From JBNJDJ01 sp051744845 (GTDB lineage: Bacteria > Bacillota > Clostridia > Peptostreptococcales > Acidaminobacteraceae), in NCBI GenBank assembly GCA_051744845.1, contig JBNJDJ010000103.1, forward strand, positions 1-5,015: a stretch of 5,015 nucleotides of DNA, in the 5' to 3' direction. The notes beneath the pieces were generated by a model, which was given only the letters and a program-made list of their open reading frames with translations, had not been told where the DNA came from and searched no databases. Both the position numbers and the translations under genes were made by a program. Below are positions 1-5,015 of this stretch, piece by piece (position 1 is the first letter of the stretch; each line of letters begins with the position of its first letter).

Positions 1-76
1 TTTTTTCTGTTAAGCTAACAGCTTTTGGTAAATAACCTCAAGAAGTACAATACTCAATTGACAAATTTTTTTTCAT
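1..76 (-). CDS. SelW/Rdx-family selenoprotein, 5' part (UGA read as selenocysteine); runs off the left edge
   Basis: Seen: ATG at 76-74 opens a frame reading MKKNLSIEYCTS, then TGA (40-38), then GYLPKAVSLTEK, with no further stop before the window ends in codon 26. Cys10 and the UGA at codon 13 make C-T-S-U. Known: SelW/SelT/SelH/Rdx proteins (TIGR02174/PF10262 type) are small thioredoxin-fold proteins with CxxC or CxxU between the first beta strand and first helix. Here KNLSIEYC fits the strand and YLPKAVSLTEK fits the helix; Cys homologues have similar xEYCxxCxxLPxA patterns. Inferred: UGA encodes selenocysteine and the protein is a thiol/selenol oxidoreductase of unknown substrate, probably cytosolic because no signal peptide is visible. 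It starts 9 bases after the glgP stop behind a strong ribosome binding site, so it belongs to the operon. Family members are usually short, so the rest should lie within the next few hundred bases. Alternatives are a nonsense mutation of a Cys form (TGT to TGA) or a sequencing error. The missing C-terminus limits certainty. Confidence 0.82.
7..40 (-). promoter_or_regulatory. Candidate bacterial SECIS element directly after the in-frame UGA
   Basis: Seen: the UGA at 40-38 is followed by sequence that can fold in two exclusive ways. Fold A is a perfect 6-bp hairpin, CUGUUA (21-16) with UAACAG (12-7), loop GCU, with 22 nt between the UGA and the loop. Fold B is a 5-bp hairpin, AAGCU (24-20) with AGCUU (16-12), loop GUU, with 18 nt between the UGA and the loop. 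A trimmed fold B can also stack on GUUA/UAAC pairing (36-33 with 12-9). Known: bacterial SECIS elements lie in the coding sequence just 3' of the UGA and have a short apical loop with G among its first bases, bound by SelB. Both folds fit. The downstream base cannot be tested past position 1. The call rests mainly on its position after a family-appropriate UGA, since short hairpins are common. Confidence 0.6.
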
Positions 77-80
77 AATT

Positions 81-87
81 TCCTCCT
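81..87 (-). promoter_or_regulatory. Ribosome binding site of the SelW/Rdx gene, overlapping the glgP stop
   Basis: The minus strand reads AGGAGGA at 87-81, with AAATT between AGGAGG and the ATG at 76. It is a near-perfect Shine-Dalgarno sequence, and its first bases are part of the glgP TAG stop (88-86). This supports the ATG at 76 as a real start even though the frame meets UGA twelve codons later, and it suggests translational coupling to glgP. Confidence 0.85.
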
Positions 88-2503
88 ATTCTTTATAATT
101 AACTTTCCAAATATCGTTACAATAATCTTTTATTGTTCTATCTGATGAAAAAATATATGAGTTAGCAATATTAACAATTGCCATAGATAACCATTTACTT
201 TGATTTTCATATAATTTATTAATTTTTGCTTGTGCATTAGCGTATGATATAAAATCCTTTAAAACAAAATAATTATCATTAAATTTTAAAAGTGAGTCAT
301 AAATTTCTCTAAACTCATTATCTTCGCAAGGCAAAAATCCATTTATTAATTGATCTACAACCTTTTTAATTTCAGGATTCATGTTGTAATGTTCATATGC
401 ATGATAATTTTGAGATTCATATAAATCATATACTTCCTCTTTTCTAAGTCCAAATATAACAATGTTATCATTTCCAACAGCATCTTTAATCTCAATATTA
501 GCTCCATCTAGTGTACCTAAAGTTATTGCACCATTCATCATAAGTTTCATATTTCCTGTTCCAGATGCTTCTTTAGAAGCAGTTGAGATTTGTTCGCTAA
601 CATCTGCTGCAGGCATTAAAATTTCTGCAATTGATACACTATAATTTTCTAAAAATACAACTTTTATAAGATCATTAATTTCTGGGTCATTATTAATTTT
701 TTTAGCAACAACATTAATTAATTTAATTATTTTTTTAGCTAAATAATAACCAGGAGCTGCTTTAGCTGCAAATATAAATGTTCTTTTGTGCATAGTAAAA
801 GTTTTATCATTTTTAATTTTATTATATAGATGCATAATGTGCAAGACATTTAATAATTGTCGTTTGTATTCATGTAATCTTTTAGCATGAACATCAAAAA
901 TAGAATGAGGGTCAACTTCAATATCATTATGTTTTTTTATATATCTAGCTAAACGTTTTTTATTTTCTAATTTTATTGATGAAATTTTTTGTTTAAAATT
1001 TGGATCATCTTTATAATTTTCTATCTTTTTTAACTGACTAATATCATCTTGCCAACTTTCACCTATAGTATTATTAATTAAATCAGTTAATTTTTGATTT
1101 GAATTAAGTAACCATCTTCTAGGTGTTATACCATTAGTTTTATTATTAAATTTCTCTGGATAGATTTGATAAAATTTATTTAATTCTTTTTCTTTTAAAA
1201 TTTTAGTATGAAGTTTTGCTACTCCATTAACACTAAAAGAACCAACTATAGCTAAATGTGCCATATGAATCATATGATGTGAAATAATTGCAATATCTGA
1301 AATTTCTTCTAATTCCATATCCATTTCATTAAATAATTTATCACAAAATCTACGATTTATTTCTTTAATTATCATATATATTCTTGGTAAATGGTGTTTC
1401 ATTAAATCTTTATGCCAAGATTCAAGAGCCTCTGACATAATAGTATGATTTGTATATGCAAAAGTGTTTTTAGTGACTGCCCAAGCTTCTTCCCATTCGA
1501 GTTCTTGATCATCAAGTAAAATTCTCATAAACTCTGGTATAGCTAAAGCAGGGTGGGTATCATTTATTTGTATAACATTGTATTTATAAAAGTCTTCAAT
1601 ATCTAGCCCATTTTCAGTATATTTGTTTACAATATTTTGTAATCCTGCAGAGACTAAAAAATATTCTTGTTTTAGTCTTAAAATTTTACCGCATTGAATA
1701 TTGTCATTTGGGTAAAGAACTTGTGTAATTGCATCAGATTCATGTTGTTTTTTAAAAGCATTTATATAATCTCCACTTGAAAATCTTTCAAAATCAAAGC
1801 CATTATCAATAGGTTGTGCATCCCATAGTCTTAATGATGTTATAAAATTATTTTTATATCCAACTATAGGCATATCATAGGGGATAGCTTTTACTAAATT
1901 ATAATTAACATGTTCATATTTATTTTTTTCAGAATCTTGTGGATAAATAATTTTTCCTCCAAAACGAACATTTACACTTTCTGAAGGTATTTTAATCTCC
2001 CAAATATTAGGGTCTTTAAGCCAATTATCTGCAATTTCTACTTGTTCACCTTTTTCAATTTTTTGTTTAAAGAGTCCTTTATTGTATCTTAAACCTACAC
2101 CATATCCAGGTATTTCTAATGTTGCTATTGAGTCTAGGAAACAAGCGGCTAATCTACCTAGACCACCATTTCCAAGTCCTTGTTCATTTTCTTCTTTTTC
2201 TAAAGTTTTAAGATCAATTGATAATTCATCTAAAACTTCTTTAACATTTTGATATATAGCTAAATTTTTAAGATTATTTTTTAAAAATTTACCAGTTAAA
2301 AATTCAGCTGAAAAATAATAGACTTTTTTAGGAGTTTCTTCATTTATTTTTTTATTTGTTTCGTACCAAAAGTCTATTATATATTCTTTTATAACAGTAC
2401 CTAACGCTTGATATATCTCTTGAGTTGTACAATTTTCAATATCTTTATTAAAAAGATATTTTATTTTTTTAATTAACTTATTTTTTATGTCTTTCTTATC
2501 CAT
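86..2503 (-). CDS. glgP: Glycogen/maltodextrin phosphorylase (PLP-dependent)
   Basis: Glycogen phosphorylase removes terminal alpha-1,4-linked glucose with phosphate to give glucose 1-phosphate, mobilising the polymer made by the upstream genes. The product is 805 residues, normal for a bacterial member of glycosyltransferase family 35. Family landmarks appear in order: GNGGLGRLAACFLDS (111-125), INDTHPALAIPE (313-324), AYTNHT (349-354), KTNGITPRRWL (455-465), the phosphate-site block KRLHEYKRQLLN (541-552, with K541, R542 and K547 matching muscle-enzyme K568, R569 and K574), and EASGTGNMK (645-653) followed by NGAITLGTLDGANIEI. K653 is the expected pyridoxal-phosphate lysine. The N-terminus is short and has nothing like the phosphorylation-controlled tail of animal enzymes, so no phospho-regulation is indicated. 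The ATG at 2503 has GGAGG six bases upstream, and the gene ends in TAG. The gap after glgA is 12 bases and before the SelW/Rdx gene 9 bases. Whether glycogen or maltodextrin is preferred cannot be read from sequence; the glgA/glgD context favours glycogen. Confidence 0.97.
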   Translation of the reverse strand: MDKKDIKNKLIKKIKYLFNKDIENCTTQEIYQALGTVIKEYIIDFWYETNKKINEETPKKVYYFSAEFLTGKFLKNNLKNLAIYQNVKEVLDELSIDLKTLEKEENEQGLGNGGLGRLAACFLDSIATLEIPGYGVGLRYNKGLFKQKIEKGEQVEIADNWLKDPNIWEIKIPSESVNVRFGGKIIYPQDSEKNKYEHVNYNLVKAIPYDMPIVGYKNNFITSLRLWDAQPIDNGFDFERFSSGDYINAFKKQHESDAITQVLYPNDNIQCGKILRLKQEYFLVSAGLQNIVNKYTENGLDIEDFYKYNVIQINDTHPALAIPEFMRILLDDQELEWEEAWAVTKNTFAYTNHTIMSEALESWHKDLMKHHLPRIYMIIKEINRRFCDKLFNEMDMELEEISDIAIISHHMIHMAHLAIVGSFSVNGVAKLHTKILKEKELNKFYQIYPEKFNNKTNGITPRRWLLNSNQKLTDLINNTIGESWQDDISQLKKIENYKDDPNFKQKISSIKLENKKRLARYIKKHNDIEVDPHSIFDVHAKRLHEYKRQLLNVLHIMHLYNKIKNDKTFTMHKRTFIFAAKAAPGYYLAKKIIKLINVVAKKINNDPEINDLIKVVFLENYSVSIAEILMPAADVSEQISTASKEASGTGNMKLMMNGAITLGTLDGANIEIKDAVGNDNIVIFGLRKEEVYDLYESQNYHAYEHYNMNPEIKKVVDQLINGFLPCEDNEFREIYDSLLKFNDNYFVLKDFISYANAQAKINKLYENQSKWLSMAIVNIANSYIFSSDRTIKDYCNDIWKVNYKE

Positions 2504-2509
2504 AGTAAA

Positions 2510-2514
2510 CCTCC
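2510..2514 (-). promoter_or_regulatory. Ribosome binding site of glgP
   Basis: GGAGG at 2514-2510 lies six bases before the ATG at 2503 and just after the glgA TAA stop (2518-2516). With only 12 bases between the genes there is no room for a promoter or terminator, so glgP is co-transcribed with glgA. Confidence 0.85.
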
Positions 2515-2515
2515 A

Positions 2516-3946
2516 TTAAAGATTAGTATATAATTCAATATATTTTCTTGCAGATTTTTCCCAACTATTGTCAGTATTCATTGCTCTTTGTATTATTTGA
2601 TTCCATTTATTTTTATCAGAGTAAAGATCTAAAGCTTCATCAATTTTAAAAAGTAATTCATGTGCATTAAAATTTTTAAAGCTAAATCCGTTACCAGTAT
2701 TTTCATATTCATTATAAGGGGTTATAGTATCTTTTAAACCACCTACTTCACGTACAATAGGGATTGTTCCATACCGAAGAGCAATTAATTGACTTAATCC
2801 ACAAGGTTCTTTTTTTGAAGGCATTAAATATATATCTGAACTAGCATATATTTTTTGAGCTAGATCGATTGAAAATAAAATAATAGATCTCACTTTATCA
2901 GGGTATTTATTTTCAAAATGTTTAAAAGCCTCTTCAATTTCTTTATCACCTGTGCCTAAAAGAACAAATTGGATATCTTTTTGCGCTAATTCATCCATAA
3001 TATGTCTAATTAAGTCAAAACCTTTCATAGGAGTTAATCTAGATATAATAGATACCATAGGGATATCTCCGTCTTGTTTTAACCCTAATTGCTTTTGAAG
3101 TGCTAATTTATTTTGTTTCTTTTTTTCAATGACATTTTCTTTAGAATAATTATAATCAATTAAAGGATCTTTTTTAGGATTAAATTGATCGTAATCAATC
3201 CCATTTACTATACCAGTCAATTTATTTTTATATTTTTTCAAAATCCCATGCAACTTTTCACCAAAGAAAGGAAAAGTTATTTCTTGTGCATAGGATTTAC
3301 TAACAGTAGTAATATGGTCACTATATATTATACCAGCTTTCATAAAATTTATTTGATTATAAAATTCTATATTACCTGGCCCATTGAAATAATAATCATC
3401 TAATTTTAAAAAGTCATTTAGCGTTTCTTTTTCAAACACTCCTTGATATTTTAAATTGTGTATTGTATATAAAAACTTTATATCTTGATTTTCAAGTTCA
3501 TGTTTATAATGAGAATGATATAAAAGTGCTAAAATACCAGTATGCCAATCATTAAAATGAATGATTTCAGGATTAAATTCTATATGTTTTAAAGTCTCTA
3601 GAATTGCATGATTAAAATATGCAAATCTTTCATTATTATCATCGTTATAATAGATATTTTCTCTATTAAAATAATATTCATTATCTATAAAATAATAAGT
3701 TACTCCTTCATTTTCAGTTTTAAAAAGTCCAACATATGATTCTTGCCATCCTTTTTGGAGATGAAAATCCTTTACAAAATCAATTTCATCAATATGTTTA
3801 TCCTTTATACTTTTATGCAAAGGCATGATAACTTTACAATTTTCATCTAATTTATTTAGTTTTTTTGGTAAAGCATAAGCTACGTCAGCTAGTCCACCAG
3901 TTTTAATAAATGGATTTGCTTCACTTGTTGCAAATAATATATTCAT
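2516..3946 (-). CDS. glgA: Glycogen synthase, ADP-glucose-dependent (GT5)
   Basis: GlgA transfers glucose from ADP-glucose to the non-reducing end of an alpha-1,4-glucan. From the ATG at 3946 the product is 476 residues, almost the length of E. coli GlgA (477). The N-terminus MNILFATSEANPFIKTGGLA carries the KTGGLADV nucleotide-sugar loop (15-22), with K15 at the same position as the E. coli ADP-glucose-binding lysine. HFNDWHTG (130-137) and TIHNLKYQGVF (161-171) belong to the N-terminal Rossmann domain. VNGIDYDQFNP (247-257) marks the passage into the C-terminal domain. SRLTPMKGFD (302-311) supplies R303 and K308, equivalents of E. coli R300 and K305. PSKKEPCGLSQL (376-387) holds the conserved E380, followed by YGTIPIVREVGGLKDT. 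All key catalytic positions are present. A longer reading from a GTG at 3955 adds MVN, but that codon lies inside the ribosome binding site, so the ATG is preferred. The TAA stop is at 2518-2516. Confidence 0.97.
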   Translation of the reverse strand: MNILFATSEANPFIKTGGLADVAYALPKKLNKLDENCKVIMPLHKSIKDKHIDEIDFVKDFHLQKGWQESYVGLFKTENEGVTYYFIDNEYYFNRENIYYNDDNNERFAYFNHAILETLKHIEFNPEIIHFNDWHTGILALLYHSHYKHELENQDIKFLYTIHNLKYQGVFEKETLNDFLKLDDYYFNGPGNIEFYNQINFMKAGIIYSDHITTVSKSYAQEITFPFFGEKLHGILKKYKNKLTGIVNGIDYDQFNPKKDPLIDYNYSKENVIEKKKQNKLALQKQLGLKQDGDIPMVSIISRLTPMKGFDLIRHIMDELAQKDIQFVLLGTGDKEIEEAFKHFENKYPDKVRSIILFSIDLAQKIYASSDIYLMPSKKEPCGLSQLIALRYGTIPIVREVGGLKDTITPYNEYENTGNGFSFKNFNAHELLFKIDEALDLYSDKNKWNQIIQRAMNTDNSWEKSARKYIELYTNL

Positions 3947-3951
3947 ATTAA

Positions 3952-3957
3952 CCACCT
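3952..3957 (-). promoter_or_regulatory. Ribosome binding site that decides the glgA start
   Basis: AGGTGG at 3957-3952 differs by one base from the AGGAGG consensus and sits five bases (TTAAT) before the ATG at 3946. It overlaps the glgD TAG stop (3958-3956). The competing GTG at 3955-3953 is part of this site and has no such sequence upstream of itself, so the ATG is the likely start. The layout, TAGGWGG-N5-ATG, is the same as at the glgP to SelW/Rdx junction. Confidence 0.75.
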
Positions 3958-5015
3958 ATAAAGTTTCTAACTTTGGAATTATATAAGGATTATTTTTGTC
4001 ACCAGACAATGTTTTGTATTCAGAAATACTTACAGCTTTGTCTGAAATAACATGAGTTAAATTTGAATTATTTGATATAGTAGTATTTTGCATAACAATA
4101 CTATTTTCAATATTAACTCCTTTTTCAATTTTAACATTTCTAAAAATAATTGAATTTTTAACATTACCTTTTATTTTACAACCATTTGCCACTAAAGAAT
4201 TTTTAACATTTGCGTCTTCATAATACATAGTAGAAGGCTCATCTTTTACTTTAGTTAAGATATCTTGTTTTTCATTAAAAAGTTCAGAATAAATTTTAGG
4301 ATTAAGCATATCTAAATTAGCTTTATAAAAGTTTTTACTTGTATTAATACAAGCTAAGTACTTATCAAATGCAAATGTATTAACTTTGTAGTTATTTAAT
4401 TGATTAAAAAGTGCTTGTTTTAAAAAGTGCGCATCGCCATTTTCTATAGCATTTTCAATTAATTGTATTAAAATTTTTTTTCTCATAATGTACATTTCCA
4501 TTGATAAATTAAATTTATCAGCTTTACCTGTATTTTTACCAACTTTATCTAAAAATCCATCTTTAGTTATATTTAATCTGTCAAGGTCTAGATATCTTTC
4601 ATCATTTTTAACATTTTTATAAATTACAGTAATATCTCCATCGCTTTCTAAATGAGCTTTGAAAGCTTTAGACAAGTTGATATTGCAAACCATATAACTT
4701 CTAGATATAAAAATATAATCTTCTTTAGATCTTTTAAGAAAGTCTAAGTTTTTATAAAAGTGTTGAATATCTCCAAATCTTTGAACGATACTATTATAAT
4801 TATATTCAGGATTAAAAATCTTTATTCCTTCTATTTTTCTGTCTAAATCCCAAGATTTTCCTGATCCAATATGGTCCATTAATGAACGAAATTTATTTTG
4901 TGTAAAAATACCTATATTAGTAATTCCATTATTTACCATATTTGATAATATAAAGTCTATAACTCTATAACGTCCAGCAAAAGGCAATCCTGCTATTGGA
5001 CGAACTTTTGTTAAT
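3956..5015 (-). CDS. glgD: GlgD subunit of ADP-glucose pyrophosphorylase, N-terminus cut by the right edge
   Basis: GlgD pairs with GlgC, the enzyme making ADP-glucose from ATP and glucose 1-phosphate, and usually modulates it rather than catalysing on its own. The visible part is 352 residues of a family usually near 370, so about 20 N-terminal residues are missing. The frame runs to the edge and reads LTKVRPIAGLPFAGRYRVID. The TTG at 4987-4985 is the internal Leu10, not a start. The fragment has a nucleotidyltransferase-like fold followed by left-handed beta-helix repeats at about 265-330 (NSLVANGCKIKGNVKNSII, then FRNVKIEKGVNIENSIVMQ), as in GlgC/GlgD. GlgD rather than GlgC is indicated by SNMVNNG (24-30), MVCNINL (108-114) and loss of GlgC catalytic signatures: RFGDIQHFYKNLD replaces the GTADAxYQNLD block, SRSY replaces the AGDHIY loop with its catalytic Asp, no FxEKP lysine motif is visible, and ACINTS replaces the RDVGT region. 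The stop is TAG, followed after 9 bases by glgA. glgC is expected upstream but is not in view. Confidence 0.93.
   Translation of the reverse strand, partial: LTKVRPIAGLPFAGRYRVIDFILSNMVNNGITNIGIFTQNKFRSLMDHIGSGKSWDLDRKIEGIKIFNPEYNYNSIVQRFGDIQHFYKNLDFLKRSKEDYIFISRSYMVCNINLSKAFKAHLESDGDITVIYKNVKNDERYLDLDRLNITKDGFLDKVGKNTGKADKFNLSMEMYIMRKKILIQLIENAIENGDAHFLKQALFNQLNNYKVNTFAFDKYLACINTSKNFYKANLDMLNPKIYSELFNEKQDILTKVKDEPSTMYYEDANVKNSLVANGCKIKGNVKNSIIFRNVKIEKGVNIENSIVMQNTTISNNSNLTHVISDKAVSISEYKTLSGDKNNPYIIPKLETL

Noticed and set aside
1..21. Inverted repeat CTGTTA-AGC-TAACAG next to a run of six T on the plus strand, possibly a terminator.
   Set aside because: Read on the plus strand the T run precedes the stem; read on the minus strand the stem is followed by A. 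Neither gives the stem-then-U-tract of an intrinsic terminator, and it lies within the SelW/Rdx reading frame.
66..73. Run of eight A (minus strand) just after the SelW/Rdx ATG as a slippage or phase-variation site.
   Set aside because: Runs of seven or more A/T occur repeatedly in this A+T-rich window, including inside glgP, and A-rich codons after the start are common. Nothing points to switching.
38..76. A 12-residue peptide, MKKNLSIEYCTS, ending at a true TGA stop.
   Set aside because: The sequence after the TGA continues the Rdx family pattern in the same frame with no new start codon in view, so a short leader peptide explains less than selenocysteine readthrough.
462..644. A 60-codon plus-strand open frame.
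   Set aside because: It lies entirely antisense to the most conserved part of glgP (the pyridoxal-phosphate region), has no ribosome binding site that I can see, and its translation is the reverse shadow of that region.
3185..3403. A 72-codon plus-strand open frame with a hydrophobic-looking translation.
   Set aside because: It is antisense to the middle of glgA. The hydrophobic look comes from A+T-rich codons read on the opposite strand; no independent support.
3953..3955. GTG as the glgA start, adding three residues.
   Set aside because: It lies within the AGGTGG ribosome binding site of the ATG at 3946, and the product from that ATG matches the usual GlgA N-terminus, placing K15 in register with E. 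coli GlgA.
4985..4987. TTG as the start of glgD.
   Set aside because: The frame stays open to the right edge and reads conserved family sequence (LTKVRPIAG) upstream of this codon, so it is an internal Leu in a gene cut by the window.

Overview
The window is a compact, very A+T-rich stretch (roughly a quarter G+C by eye) from a low-GC anaerobe-type bacterium. All real genes lie on the minus strand and read from the right edge to the left edge. From upstream to downstream they are: glgD (5' end cut off by the right edge), glgA, glgP, and the first 25 codons of a short SelW/Rdx-type gene (cut off by the left edge). Junctions are only 9, 12 and 9 bases, each holding a Shine-Dalgarno sequence, so this is the inside of one operon. 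No stretch longer than 12 bases is non-coding. I see no internal promoter or terminator, no RNA gene and no mobile element.

The first three genes form a glycogen module. GlgD is the degenerate partner subunit of ADP-glucose pyrophosphorylase and would work with a catalytic GlgC, expected just upstream outside the window. GlgA extends alpha-1,4-glucan chains from ADP-glucose. GlgP phosphorolyses the same chains back to glucose 1-phosphate. A glgC-glgD-glgA-glgP order is typical of Firmicutes such as clostridia and of related low-GC anaerobes. Strong AGGAGG-type ribosome binding sites fit that, but the genus cannot be fixed from this sequence.

The unusual part is the left edge. Immediately after glgP, with its ribosome binding site overlapping the glgP stop codon, an ATG at 76 opens a frame reading MKKNLSIEYCTS-UGA-GYLPKAVSLTEK. 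The peptide continues in frame past the UGA and closely resembles the CxxC/CxxU redox motif region of the SelW/SelT/SelH (Rdx) family, with UGA exactly where the second Cys/Sec belongs. A compact hairpin with G at the start of its loop follows the UGA at a spacing suited to a bacterial SECIS element. All 16 Trp codons in the three glg genes are TGG and none contains an in-frame TGA, so UGA is unlikely to be a reassigned Trp or Gly codon. The best reading is a selenocysteine-containing Rdx protein co-transcribed with glycogen metabolism genes, which conventional gene callers would miss or truncate to 12 residues.
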